DNA of 64,000 bases from Flavivirga spongiicola (GTDB taxonomy: Bacteria > Bacteroidota > Bacteroidia > Flavobacteriales > Flavobacteriaceae): positions 1,771,001 to 1,835,000 of the forward strand of contig NZ_JAUOEO010000001.1 of NCBI RefSeq assembly GCF_030540825.1, in the 5' to 3' direction. Both the position numbers and the translations under genes were made by a program. The notes under the pieces were generated by a model. That model saw only the letters and a program-made list of their open reading frames with translations. It was not told the origin of the DNA and searched no databases. Below, piece by piece: positions 7,873 to 16,511 of the stretch; within the stretch, counting starts at the first letter, position 1, and the number at the start of each line of letters is the position of its first letter.

Positions 7873-9138
7873 ATGACTTTACAAGACCGCGATAAAAAAC
7901 ACCTCTGGCATCCCTTAACACAACATAAATTGCACCCGGAAACTATTGCAATCACTAAAGCAAAAGGATGTATTTTATATGATGAAAATGGTAACGAATA
8001 TATTGATGCTATTGCTTCATGGTACACATCTATGTATGGACACTGTAACGAATATATTACCAGTCGAGTTGCGACTCAAATGCAGCAATTAGATCAAATT
8101 GTTTTCAGTGGTTTTACGCACGAACCCGCTATAAAACTATCAGAAGCCCTTATTAAAATTTTACCTAACAATCAGAATAAAATTTTCTTTAGTGATAACG
8201 GCTCAACTTCTGTTGAAATTGGTATAAAAATGGCCTTGCAATTTCATTTTAATAAAGGCGAGAAACGCCATACACTTATTGCTCTTGAAGATGGATTTCA
8301 TGGAGACACCTTTGGTGCTATGAGTGTATCTGGATTATCCGTTTATAATGGACCTTTTGAAGATTTCTTTTTAGAAGTAAAACGGATTCCTACTCCAAAT
8401 GGGAAAAACAATGAAACCATTTTAAACACTTTAAACACCATAGTAAAAAACAATAAAGTGGCTGGTTTTATTTACGAGCCTTTAGTACAAGGTGCGGCAG
8501 CCATGAAAATGTATGATTCGGAAGGATTAAATACTATTTTAAAATTTTGTAAAAACCATAATATTATCACAGTTGCCGATGAAGTTATGACAGGTTTTGG
8601 AAAAACAGGAAACTACTTTGCATCACTTCATATAGACACAAAACCAGATATTATCTGTCTAAGTAAAGCTTTAACCGGTGGTCTATTACCCATGGCACTT
8701 ACGACGTGCTCTAAAGAAATCTACGAAGCGTTCTATAGCGATGACATTAGTAAAGGCTTGTTTCATGGGCATACGTATTCGGCAAATCCATTAGCTTGTA
8801 CCGCTGCTTTAGCAAGTATAGAGTTATTGCAATCGGAAGCTATTCAACAAAACATAAAAACAATTATTGCTTCTCATAAGACATTTAATGCCCGTATAAA
8901 AACGCATCCGAAAGTAAAATCTACACGACAAACCGGTGTTATTTTTGCCCTGGATCTAAATGTCGAAATGAAACGTTATGGTCATTTACGAGACCAACTA
9001 TTTAAGCTCTTTTTAGATCGTGGTGTTTTTCTTCGCCCCTTAGGAAATACTATTTATATTCAAGCACCATATACCATTACTAAAGAACAATTACGGAAAG
9101 TCTATCAAGTTATTGAAGAGGCTTTAGAAATTGTTTAG
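7873..9138 (+). CDS. bioA: Adenosylmethionine-8-amino-7-oxononanoate aminotransferase
   Basis: 421 residues, class III PLP aminotransferase that makes DAPA from KAPA using SAM as amino donor. Signatures are LWHPLTQHKLHPE at the N-terminus, GCILYDENGNEYIDAIASWYTSMYGH, FSDNGSTSVEIGIKMA, DEVMTGFGKTGNYFAS, and CLSKALTGGLLPMALT with the PLP Lys. The start is 10 nt after a repeat hairpin (7844-7863), which would sit directly upstream of the ribosome entry region. Continues the biotin operon after bioD. Confidence 0.96.
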   Translation: MTLQDRDKKHLWHPLTQHKLHPETIAITKAKGCILYDENGNEYIDAIASWYTSMYGHCNEYITSRVATQMQQLDQIVFSGFTHEPAIKLSEALIKILPNNQNKIFFSDNGSTSVEIGIKMALQFHFNKGEKRHTLIALEDGFHGDTFGAMSVSGLSVYNGPFEDFFLEVKRIPTPNGKNNETILNTLNTIVKNNKVAGFIYEPLVQGAAAMKMYDSEGLNTILKFCKNHNIITVADEVMTGFGKTGNYFASLHIDTKPDIICLSKALTGGLLPMALTTCSKEIYEAFYSDDISKGLFHGHTYSANPLACTAALASIELLQSEAIQQNIKTIIASHKTFNARIKTHPKVKSTRQTGVIFALDLNVEMKRYGHLRDQLFKLFLDRGVFLRPLGNTIYIQAPYTITKEQLRKVYQVIEEALEIV

Positions 9139-9149
9139 GACTAAAAAAG

Positions 9150-9230
9150 TTTTGGTTCCTGTTTTCAACGGAAACCCTGTCTTTGCCGGTAGGTAGAACT
9201 GACGTAGCGCATCTAGAAATTCTTTTCGAT
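9150..9230. repeat. Dispersed repeat fragment after bioA
   Basis: TCAACGGAAACCC ... AATTCTTTTCGATTAA. The same two blocks recur at about 35880-35932 and, in slightly changed form, at about 48730-48783. A third repeat module of this chromosome, probably non-coding. Confidence 0.6.
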
Positions 9231-9661
9231 TAAATGCCTTCTAAATCTTTATCTAATAAATTAATTTCTTCATGAGTTTCTTTTATTAAAACATAAAGCT
9301 TCTCATAAACCCATTTACCATAAGTTTTGTTTGCGACAACAACGATTCTAGCTTTTCCATTTGGACCAGCTATAGGGATTTTAAAATCAGCCTCTCCATC
9401 ATCATTCTCTAGTGAAATATTACCACTTATAATACCATCTGTTTCAAGTGGTTTTCCTAAAACTCCAATAACTTCTTCGTTTTCAAAAGCTCTTTCAACA
9501 GCATAGGAATAAGGCGTAGAAGATGTAAACATTTCAGAAACACCAAAAAATATAGCTCCAACTCCTAATACGAATAATATAATAATTGTTAAACACCCGC
9601 CTACAGGCAATACCCATAACCAATTTCTACCAAACCAGCTCTTCCTTTTTATTTCTTCCAT
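9230..9661 (-). CDS. Coa1-like membrane protein
   Basis: 143 residues from ATG 9661 (a start at 9682 would add 7 residues). One membrane segment, LWVLPVGGCLTIIILFVLGVGAIFFGV, then a periplasmic domain of about 100 residues: AFENEEVIGVLGKPLETDGIISGNISLENDDGEADFKIPIAG and GKARIVVVANKTYGKWVYEKLYV. The order of conserved Gly residues and the final W..E.L.V match the Coa1/Tim21 family (cytochrome oxidase assembly factor 1), which is often found as stand-alone proteins in Bacteroidota. It lies on the opposite strand to the biotin genes on either side. Function is not established. Confidence 0.6.
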   Translation of the reverse strand: MEEIKRKSWFGRNWLWVLPVGGCLTIIILFVLGVGAIFFGVSEMFTSSTPYSYAVERAFENEEVIGVLGKPLETDGIISGNISLENDDGEADFKIPIAGPNGKARIVVVANKTYGKWVYEKLYVLIKETHEEINLLDKDLEGI

Positions 9662-9794
9662 ATAATATCTCTCTATATACATGTAAGTCTTACAATTAAA
9701 AAACTTGTTACATTATTATGTAATTTATTCCTTATACAATTAATAAATAATGAACTCATTTAAACTTTTTCATGTGAAATAAATACAATAACAC

Positions 9795-9802
9795 TACTTT
9801 TG
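9795..9802 (+). promoter_or_regulatory. -7 box for the beta-ketoacyl synthase gene
   Basis: TACTTTTG fits TAnnTTTG and lies 17 nt before the TTG start at 9820, supporting that start. Confidence 0.45.
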
Positions 9803-9819
9803 TTTAAAGTTTTAAAATC

Positions 9820-11007
9820 TTGCAAAAACCAATCTCAATAACTGCTATTTCATCCATTTCGCCATTAGGAAATTCTTTAGACGACGCATGGGAAAGCTAT
9901 CAAAACAATCAGCATTGTATCTCGGAAAAATCATTTGATAATGAACATACCCTAGTTGCTGAAATTCCAAAAGATGCTAAAAAGCATATTGAATTATTAC
10001 GTCAATCAGATTCTAAATATAAATCCCTTGATGATACCGTTTTATTTGCGATATATGCTTCCAGACGAGCTATAAGGCAGGCTAACTGGAATGGTTCAGA
10101 CAATTTCGGAATTAATATTGGATCGTCTCGCGGCGCCACGCAACTTTTTGAATCCTATCACAAAGATTTTCTTAAAAAAAATAAAGCCAAAACATTAAGC
10201 TCTCCTACAACAACATTAGGTAATATTTCGTCTTGGGTAGCTCATGATTTGCAAACCCAAGGTCCGGAAATAAGTCATTCTATAACATGTTCGACAGCAT
10301 TACATGCCATGCTTAATGGTATTGCATGGATTAACTCTGGTATGTGTGATAAATTTTTGGTTGGTGGTAGCGAAGCGCCTCTAACACCATTTACCATTGC
10401 TCAAATGCAAGCACTTAAAATATATTCGAAAGCCAAATTAAACAAAGAATGTCATTCTGAGCTTGCCGAAGAATCTTTTCCTTGCCAGGCTTTGAATCTA
10501 GAAAAAAAGCAAAACACCATGGTTTTAGGAGAGGGCGCATCTATAGCTTGTTTAGAAACAGGTAAAAAAGAAAACGCTTTAGCTATTATAAAAGGGATTG
10601 GTTATGCTACCGAGATTTTAGAGCATAATATTTCTATTTCAAGTGACGCACAATGCTTTCAAAAATCGATGCAAATGGCATTAGGTCATTTAAACCCTAA
10701 CGATATTGATGTTATTGTGATGCACGCACCTGGAACCATAAAAGGTGATCTTTCAGAATATAGTGCTATAGAAAAAATATTTTGTAACAAAACACCTGCT
10801 TTAACTACAAATAAATGGAAGATAGGTCACACCTTTGGAGCATCAGGGGCTTTAAGTATTGAACTAGCCGTATTGATGTTACAACACAAAAAATTTATAG
10901 GTATCCCATATTTAGAAAATCAAAATACGCCAAAAAAAATAGAAAATATTATAGTAAATGCTGTTGGTTTTGGAGGAAATGCAGTTTCTATTTTACTTTC
11001 AAAATAA
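9820..11007 (+). CDS. Beta-ketoacyl synthase (FabF-like) in the biotin locus
   Basis: 395 residues, starting at TTG 9820. The condensing-enzyme triad is intact: Cys157 in SITCSTALHA, His302 in MHAPGTIKGD and His337 in WKIGHTFGASGA. It is a divergent KAS II relative, shorter at the N-terminus of the first motif (ITAISSISPLGNS). Position between bioA and bioB suggests a job in making the pimeloyl chain, since no bioC or bioH is in view (inference). Residues 211-220 (CHSELAEESF) are encoded by a dispersed repeat arm (10451-10476) inserted in frame, in a loop just before the conserved VLGEGAS. It could alternatively be a general lipid or polyketide enzyme. Confidence 0.85.
   Translation: MQKPISITAISSISPLGNSLDDAWESYQNNQHCISEKSFDNEHTLVAEIPKDAKKHIELLRQSDSKYKSLDDTVLFAIYASRRAIRQANWNGSDNFGINIGSSRGATQLFESYHKDFLKKNKAKTLSSPTTTLGNISSWVAHDLQTQGPEISHSITCSTALHAMLNGIAWINSGMCDKFLVGGSEAPLTPFTIAQMQALKIYSKAKLNKECHSELAEESFPCQALNLEKKQNTMVLGEGASIACLETGKKENALAIIKGIGYATEILEHNISISSDAQCFQKSMQMALGHLNPNDIDVIVMHAPGTIKGDLSEYSAIEKIFCNKTPALTTNKWKIGHTFGASGALSIELAVLMLQHKKFIGIPYLENQNTPKKIENIIVNAVGFGGNAVSILLSK
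10451..10476 (+). repeat. Palindromic repeat arm inside the beta-ketoacyl synthase gene
   Basis: GTCATTCTGAGCTTGCCGAA then GAATCT, the canonical arm of the dispersed repeat. Translated in frame as CHSELAEESF. Confidence 0.88.
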
Positions 11008-11066
11008 CATTGTAAGATGATTTAATAAGCTTACATTTAAGTCTTAAATTTTTAAATCTTAAAACT

Positions 11067-11696
11067 ATGGAATGGTATTCAAATCTTGATTTCCTTTTAA
11101 AAATATACTGGTTAATTGCCATCATAGGTTCGCTGGTTTTTACAGTGGTCATCCTTTTAGCCTTTATTGGAGGTGATGCCGACGAATTTGAAGATTTAGA
11201 TTCAGAAATAGATGCCGATTCTGGAATAGGATTTCAATTTATAACCTTTAAAAATCTTGTTGGCTTCTTTACCATTTTTGGCTGGAGTGGTATTGCCTGC
11301 TTAGAGGCGGGATTATCTAAACCTTTAGCTATTGTTATTTCTATTTTTTCTGGATTGGTTATGATGTCCATAATGGCCGCTATGTTTTTCTTTATGAGAA
11401 AATTAAGCGATAGTGGCACTTTAAAGTATAAAAACGCTATTGATGCCATTGGTGAAGTATACTTAACCATCGGTGCCAATCGCACAAAAATGGGAAAAGT
11501 TAGTGTAAGAGTTCAAGGGGCACTGCGAGAATTAGATGCATTAACAGATTCTCTTGTAGAATTAAAATCCGGAACCATAGTTAAAGTATTAGATGTAACC
11601 AACAATGGTATATTAATAGTAGATCAAACAAGAAAACCAATAGAACCAATAAAACAACACACTTATGAAATTACTGATAATTCAGGAGGGCTTTAA
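11067..11696 (+). CDS. NfeD-like membrane protein
   Basis: 209 residues. Three to four membrane segments: IYWLIAIIGSLVFTVVILLAFIG, FKNLVGFFTIFGWSGIACLEAG and PLAIVISIFSGLVMMSIMAAMFFFM. A short acidic loop (DADEFEDLDSEIDADSG) follows the first. The C-terminal 70 residues (IGEVYLTIGANRTKMGKVSVRVQGALRELDAL...GTIVKVLDVTNNGILIV) form the OB-like NfeD domain. NfeD proteins are coded next to flotillins, as here, where the next gene overlaps by 32 nt. They are thought to help organise membrane microdomains. Confidence 0.82.
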   Translation: MEWYSNLDFLLKIYWLIAIIGSLVFTVVILLAFIGGDADEFEDLDSEIDADSGIGFQFITFKNLVGFFTIFGWSGIACLEAGLSKPLAIVISIFSGLVMMSIMAAMFFFMRKLSDSGTLKYKNAIDAIGEVYLTIGANRTKMGKVSVRVQGALRELDALTDSLVELKSGTIVKVLDVTNNGILIVDQTRKPIEPIKQHTYEITDNSGGL

Positions 11697-13092
11697 TTTA
11701 GGGTTTCCAATGGCCCTAATTTTTGGAGTATTATTTATATTCCTATTTTTAATCGTCTTAATAAGACGCTACAAACGTTGTCCATCAGATAGAATTTTAG
11801 TCGTCTATGGTAAAGTAGGCGGGGGGCAATCGGCTAAATGTATTCACGGTGGTGCGGCATTTATTTTGCCGGTAATTCAAGATTATGAGTTTTTGGATTT
11901 AACACCCATTTCTATTGAAGTTAATCTGGTAAATGCCCTTTCTAAACAAAATATTCGTGTAAATGTACCGTCTCGTTTTACCATTGGTATTTCTACAGAA
12001 CCTGGGATTATGCAAAATGCCGCTGAAAGGCTTTTAGGTTTAGGACAAAATGAAATTCAAGAATTAGCACAAGAAATTATCTTTGGCCAGCTGCGTTTAG
12101 TTGTAGCTTCTATGGATATTGAAGAAATAAACTCCGATAGAGATAAATTCTTAACTAATATTTCGAAAAGTGTTGAATCTGAGCTTAAAAAAGTAGGTTT
12201 AAAACTCATTAACGTAAACATTACCGATATTGTAGATGAGTCTGGTTATATAGAAGCTTTAGGAAAAGAAGCTGCGGCTCATGCCATTAATGCAGCTCGT
12301 AAATCGGTGGCAGAAAAGACCAGAGACGGTTCCATTGGGGAAGCCAATGCTGTGCAAGATGAAAGGACACAGGTTGCAGCGGCGAATGCTCAGGCTGTAG
12401 AAGGTGAAAATACTGCGAAAATTGCTGTGGCAAATTCAGATTCGCTACGTCGTCAAAGAGAAGCAGAAGCCGAACGTGTAGCGATTGCATCAGAAAAAGT
12501 ACAAAGCGCAAAAGCCTTAGAAGAGTCCTACGCAGCCGAAAAGGAAGCAGAAACAGCCAGAGCTGAAAGAGAGCGTTCTTCTCAAATGGCCGATGTTATT
12601 GTGCCTGCTGAAATTGATAAAAAGAAAGTTGAAATTGATGCCGAAGCGGAAGCTGAAAAAATTAGAAGACGCGCCAAAGGGGAAGCGGATGCTATTCTTT
12701 TTAAAGCACAAGCAGAAGCACAAGGACTTTATGAAGTATTAACAAAACAAGCTGCTGGTTTAGACCAAATAGTAAAAGCAGCAGGTAATAGCTCCAAAGA
12801 CGCCGTTCTATTATTAATTGCTGACAAATTACCTGAGTTGGTTAAAACACAAGCTGAAGCGATTAAAAATATTAAGATAGACAAAGTGACCGTATGGGAA
12901 AATGGCGGCAATGGTGAAGACGGAAAATCTTCGACAGCAAACTTCCTTTCGGGCATGTATAAATCGGTACCACCTTTGCAAGATATGTTTAATATGGCTG
13001 GTATGGAATTACCCGAATATTTAAAAGGCAAGAATGTAAAAGATAGCGAAACCGTAGATCCAATTGTCGAAAATACTAACGATACAGAATAA
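11665..13092 (+). CDS. Flotillin-like SPFH/band 7 protein
   Basis: 475 residues. An N-terminal membrane segment (MALIFGVLFIFLFLIVLI) is followed by the SPFH domain (RRYKRCPSDRILVVYGK ... GFTIGISTEPGIMQNAAERLL ... VGLKLINVNITDIVD), then a long Ala/Glu/Lys-rich coiled coil from about residue 200 to 370 (repeated AEAERVAIASEK-like heptads), and a flexible C-terminus. Typical of bacterial flotillin. The start at 11665 overlaps nfeD by 32 nt; an internal ATG at 11710, just before the membrane segment, is also possible and has AGGAGGG about 19 nt upstream. A scaffold for membrane microdomains is the expected role. Confidence 0.9.
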   Translation: MKLLIIQEGFNLGFPMALIFGVLFIFLFLIVLIRRYKRCPSDRILVVYGKVGGGQSAKCIHGGAAFILPVIQDYEFLDLTPISIEVNLVNALSKQNIRVNVPSRFTIGISTEPGIMQNAAERLLGLGQNEIQELAQEIIFGQLRLVVASMDIEEINSDRDKFLTNISKSVESELKKVGLKLINVNITDIVDESGYIEALGKEAAAHAINAARKSVAEKTRDGSIGEANAVQDERTQVAAANAQAVEGENTAKIAVANSDSLRRQREAEAERVAIASEKVQSAKALEESYAAEKEAETARAERERSSQMADVIVPAEIDKKKVEIDAEAEAEKIRRRAKGEADAILFKAQAEAQGLYEVLTKQAAGLDQIVKAAGNSSKDAVLLLIADKLPELVKTQAEAIKNIKIDKVTVWENGGNGEDGKSSTANFLSGMYKSVPPLQDMFNMAGMELPEYLKGKNVKDSETVDPIVENTNDTE

Positions 13093-13117
13093 TAATCTTC
13101 ATTAACTTATTATAAAA

Positions 13118-13150
13118 GCCTGCTAATAAAAAATTATTAGTAGGCTATTA
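13118..13150. terminator. Bidirectional terminator between flotillin and ATP-grasp genes
   Basis: GCCTGCTAAT (13118-13127) pairs with ATTAGTAGGC (13136-13145) with one G-T pair, and is followed by TATTATTTTTC on the plus strand. It lies in the short gap between converging genes and likely serves both. Confidence 0.75.
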
Positions 13151-14203
13151 TTTTTCTTTAGTTTTTAATTCTTTTACTAAATTCCTTATATGCTTATTTT
13201 TTAATAACCCGCCGTACGCGTAACCACTTAAAAAAATATGAGGATCCCAATTTGCTTCAACTATAGTTGTCCCATTTTGAGTAATTGCAACATCCCAACC
13301 TATAAACCTATTTGGTATAATTTTAACAGCCTTAATAACTTCTTCACATGCTTCTTTAAAGTAAGGAATTTTAAAACCATCAAGTTTAAAACCACTGTCT
13401 GGGTGCTCTTGTACTTTACCTCCCCCGTATTCAAGCATAAAAAATCCCGAAGGTTTCAAAGTGCCTTCATTTAAATTTATCCCAACACAAAAACCACCGG
13501 AAGATGCATTATCAACAGGACTATTCCCAACACCAAATCTCATAAACGCACAAATTATTTCAATTTCATCTTCTGGGGTTATAAATGAAATCATTCTTAT
13601 AGTATTTACAGATTTACTATGTATTTTATTAATTTCTGTATGTTGATTTATAATTTCTGTATGAACAAAACATCCATTAACTATCGATTCATATCTCTTG
13701 TTAATTTCAACAACTAATGTTTTTCTAGTTAATTTAAAACACCCCTTTCCACCATAATCCGAGGGTGGCCTAAAAAAAAGTCCTTCTATATTTAATAAGG
13801 TAAACATCTTTTCAAAAAAAAGAACAAGCTCTTTCTTACTACAAATTTTCTCATTTTTATTATTAAAATAAAAACTACTCCCCAAATTATAGCTTATCAA
13901 TTTTGGTGTTCTAATTGAAGATTTTTCACAGAATAAAGCAAAAAACAATTTATTATCAAATAAAGATTTGTATTCAGGTTTATGCAACATGCTACTGCTT
14001 CCAATAGCAACCACTTCTTTGGTGCTTAAATAATCCAAATAGTTTTTAACATCTTTACTATATAAAAATTTAAAATAATAATAAGGGATTTCTCTTTTTT
14101 TAATAGTAAGAATCAATAATTCTTTAATTATTTTCAAAAATCCTTTTTTATTTGGATCTTTAATAAAGACTTTAATTCTCCCAATGTTTTCAAAATTCCG
14201 CAC
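13148..14203 (-). CDS. Sugar-transfer-associated ATP-grasp protein
   Basis: 351 residues, GTG start. The centre has FFRPPSDYGGKGCFKL (ATP-binding Gly-rich loop near residue 145), CFVHTEIINQHTEINKIHSKSVNTIRMIS and, near the end, NRFIGWDVAITQNGTTIVEANWDPH, the metal/ATP site WD and EAN of the ATP-grasp family found in polysaccharide and sugar-transfer loci (PF14397 type). The ligase substrate is unknown. Here it is alone, not in a polysaccharide cluster, and lies on the opposite strand to the biotin genes. Its A/T content is visibly higher than that of its neighbours and runs of Lys, Asn and Ile are frequent, so it may be a later arrival (inference). Confidence 0.75.
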   Translation of the reverse strand: MRNFENIGRIKVFIKDPNKKGFLKIIKELLILTIKKREIPYYYFKFLYSKDVKNYLDYLSTKEVVAIGSSSMLHKPEYKSLFDNKLFFALFCEKSSIRTPKLISYNLGSSFYFNNKNEKICSKKELVLFFEKMFTLLNIEGLFFRPPSDYGGKGCFKLTRKTLVVEINKRYESIVNGCFVHTEIINQHTEINKIHSKSVNTIRMISFITPEDEIEIICAFMRFGVGNSPVDNASSGGFCVGINLNEGTLKPSGFFMLEYGGGKVQEHPDSGFKLDGFKIPYFKEACEEVIKAVKIIPNRFIGWDVAITQNGTTIVEANWDPHIFLSGYAYGGLLKNKHIRNLVKELKTKEK

Positions 14204-14338
14204 GCACTTAAATATTTAAAGAATCTTTCTTCAAGATAAAGAAATAAAATGTATTAAACGAACAAGACACCTCATTTTGAAGCAGATACCGTTTCCATTT
14301 TATTAACTAAAAAGTAAAAATATCTCCTATTTAATTAG

Positions 14339-14346
14339 TATTTTTG
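14339..14346 (+). promoter_or_regulatory. -7 box for bioB
   Basis: TATTTTTG matches TAnnTTTG, 22 nt before the bioB ATG. bioB therefore probably has its own promoter, separate from the bioF operon. Confidence 0.5.
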
Positions 14347-14368
14347 ATATTGATAATCAACTTGATTT

Positions 14369-15463
14369 ATGAGCGAGATAAGACACAACTGGACAAAAGA
14401 AGACATCATAAAAATTTACAACAAACCTTTAATGGAGCTGCTTTACGAAGCGGCAACCATTCACCGTTTGCATCATGATCCTAATGTCGTACAAGTATCT
14501 ACTTTATTGTCTATAAAAACTGGCGGTTGTTCGGAAGATTGTGGCTATTGCCCACAGGCAGCTCGTTATCATACTGATATTGAAGGAAACGATTTAATGT
14601 CAGTACAACAAGTAAAAGCACAGGCTTTGCGTGCAAAAGCAACCGGTAGCTCTCGTGTTTGTATGGGTGCCGCATGGCGTAACGTAAAAGATGGTGAAGA
14701 ATTTGACGAGGTTTTAGAAATGGTGCGCACCATTAATAAACTGGATATGGAAGTGTGTTGTACACTTGGAATGATTACTAAAAATCAAGCTCAACGACTG
14801 GCAGAAGCTGGTTTATACGCTTATAATCATAATTTAGACTCATCGGAAGAATACTATAAGGAAGTCATATCTACACGAGGGTATCAAGACAGGTTAGATA
14901 CGATTGATAATGTACGTAAAACCAATGTGACTGTTTGTAGTGGTGGTATTATTGGTATGGGTGAAAATATAGAAGATCGTGCCGGCATGTTAGTCGCATT
15001 ATCAACCTTAAATCCGCAACCAGAATCTACTCCAATAAATGCTTTAGTTGCGGTTGAAGGGACACCTTTAGAAGATGAGAAACCTGTTGAAATTTGGGAT
15101 ATGATTCGCATGGTTGCTACCACACGTATTGTGATGCCAGAAACACAAGTGCGTTTAAGCGCAGGTAGAACCCAGATGTCTAGAGAAGGACAAGCTATGT
15201 GCTTTTTTGCTGGTGCTAATTCTATTTTTGCTGGCGATAAATTATTGACAACTCCAAACCCTGATGTAAATGAAGACATGAAAATGTTTGAATTACTAGG
15301 TATGAATCCACAAAAACCGTTTACAAAAAAGGTACAACCTAAAACAGTTGAAGCAAACGATTCTCAATATGAGGCTTTAGGAGAAAAACCCAAATGGACA
15401 CGACCAGAACATACTATTGAGCGTAACGAAGCAGCCAAAGAAAAAGCTAAAACTTTAAAATAA
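14369..15463 (+). CDS. bioB: Biotin synthase
   Basis: Radical-SAM enzyme that inserts sulfur into dethiobiotin. 364 residues. The 4Fe-4S motif CSEDCGYC (Cys54, Cys58, Cys61) is present, as are the YNHNLDSS motif and the RLSAGR motif (Arg of the 2Fe-2S site). A C-terminal tail of about 45 residues (KVQPKTVEANDSQYEALGEKPKWTRPE) is longer than in E. coli and is common in flavobacteria. It lies about 5 kb from bioA, with unrelated membrane genes between. Followed by a cupin gene in the same direction. Confidence 0.97.
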   Translation: MSEIRHNWTKEDIIKIYNKPLMELLYEAATIHRLHHDPNVVQVSTLLSIKTGGCSEDCGYCPQAARYHTDIEGNDLMSVQQVKAQALRAKATGSSRVCMGAAWRNVKDGEEFDEVLEMVRTINKLDMEVCCTLGMITKNQAQRLAEAGLYAYNHNLDSSEEYYKEVISTRGYQDRLDTIDNVRKTNVTVCSGGIIGMGENIEDRAGMLVALSTLNPQPESTPINALVAVEGTPLEDEKPVEIWDMIRMVATTRIVMPETQVRLSAGRTQMSREGQAMCFFAGANSIFAGDKLLTTPNPDVNEDMKMFELLGMNPQKPFTKKVQPKTVEANDSQYEALGEKPKWTRPEHTIERNEAAKEKAKTLK

Positions 15464-15609
15464 TTTTGCATTTTTTTAATGAGTTAGAGGTTATATCCCT
15501 TTAACTTTATTTGGCGTAAATCCAATCTTTTTTACTTATACAAACGATTATTTTTCAATAAATTAGGAGCAACACCCTAAATACTATTTCTGTTTTCATA
15601 ACGTTTTCA

Positions 15610-15617
15610 TAACTTTG
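15610..15617 (+). promoter_or_regulatory. -7 box for the cupin-like gene
   Basis: TAACTTTG fits TAnnTTTG and lies 21 nt before the TTG at 15639, which supports the non-ATG start of that gene. Confidence 0.45.
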
Positions 15618-15638
15618 AAGACAAAAATTACTTAAGTA

Positions 15639-16511
15639 TTGACACTTAATCTGCAAGATATCCCTCGTGTAAAAGCTATTACTAAAGCGGACTTTTTAAA
15701 ATATTATTTTAATCCGCAAAAACCTGTGGTTATTGAGAATCTCATAGAAGATTGGCCTGCATACACCAAGTGGAATTTAGACTATATGAAAGCCATTGCC
15801 GGTAATATTACCATTCCTCTTTACGATGACAGACCTGTAGATTATAAAGATGGATTTAACGAACCACATGCAAAAATGAAAATGAGTGATTATGTGGATT
15901 TACTAAAAAAAGAGCCTACAAAGTATCGCATTTTTCTTTGGAATGCTTTAAAAGAAATACCTCAACTACAAAAAGATTTCACATTTCCAGATTTTGGTTT
16001 ACGTCTCATGAAAGGGATTCCCATGTTGTTTTTTGGGGGACGTGATTCGCATACTTTTATGCATTATGATATTGATTTAGCCAATATTTTTCATTTTCAT
16101 TTCGAAGGAACAAAACAAGTTATCTTGTTTAATCAAAAACAGAGTAAATACTTATATAAAATTCCGCATTCTTTAATTACCAGAGAAGATATTGATTTTA
16201 ACAATCCTGATTTTGAAAAATGGCCTATGCTAAAAAAAGCTAAAGGTTATAAAACTGAATTGAATCATGGTGAAGTTTTATATATGCCAGAAGGCTATTG
16301 GCATTATATGCGTTATATAACGCCTGGGTTTTCTATGAGTTTGAGGGCTATAGCCAGAAACCCAAAAAACTTTAGCAGAGCGATATACAATCTATTTATT
16401 ATGCGCAATTATGATAATATCATGAGGCGTTTAAGAGGCCAAAAATGGATTGATTGGAAAAATGAGCAGGCGGTAGTACGAACACATAAAAATAGTCATA
16501 TTACTGTATAA
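15639..16511 (+). CDS. Cupin-like (JmjC-type) Fe(II)/2-oxoglutarate oxygenase
   Basis: 290 residues, TTG start; no in-frame ATG is available before the conserved N-terminus. KPVVIENLIEDWPAYTKW is the opening motif of cupin_8/JmjC proteins. The metal site is visible as HTFMHYDID (His-x-Asp) and LNHGEVLYMPEGYWHYM with the second His. Such enzymes hydroxylate proteins or tRNA; the target here is unknown. The last 11 nt overlap the recX gene on the other strand. Confidence 0.82.
   Translation: MTLNLQDIPRVKAITKADFLKYYFNPQKPVVIENLIEDWPAYTKWNLDYMKAIAGNITIPLYDDRPVDYKDGFNEPHAKMKMSDYVDLLKKEPTKYRIFLWNALKEIPQLQKDFTFPDFGLRLMKGIPMLFFGGRDSHTFMHYDIDLANIFHFHFEGTKQVILFNQKQSKYLYKIPHSLITREDIDFNNPDFEKWPMLKKAKGYKTELNHGEVLYMPEGYWHYMRYITPGFSMSLRAIARNPKNFSRAIYNLFIMRNYDNIMRRLRGQKWIDWKNEQAVVRTHKNSHITV

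Noticed and set aside
12287..13031. Three minus-strand frames antisense to the flotillin coiled coil
   Set aside because: Shadow frames caused by the biased codons of the Ala/Glu/Lys-rich repeat; Leu/Phe/Ser-rich products without motifs.
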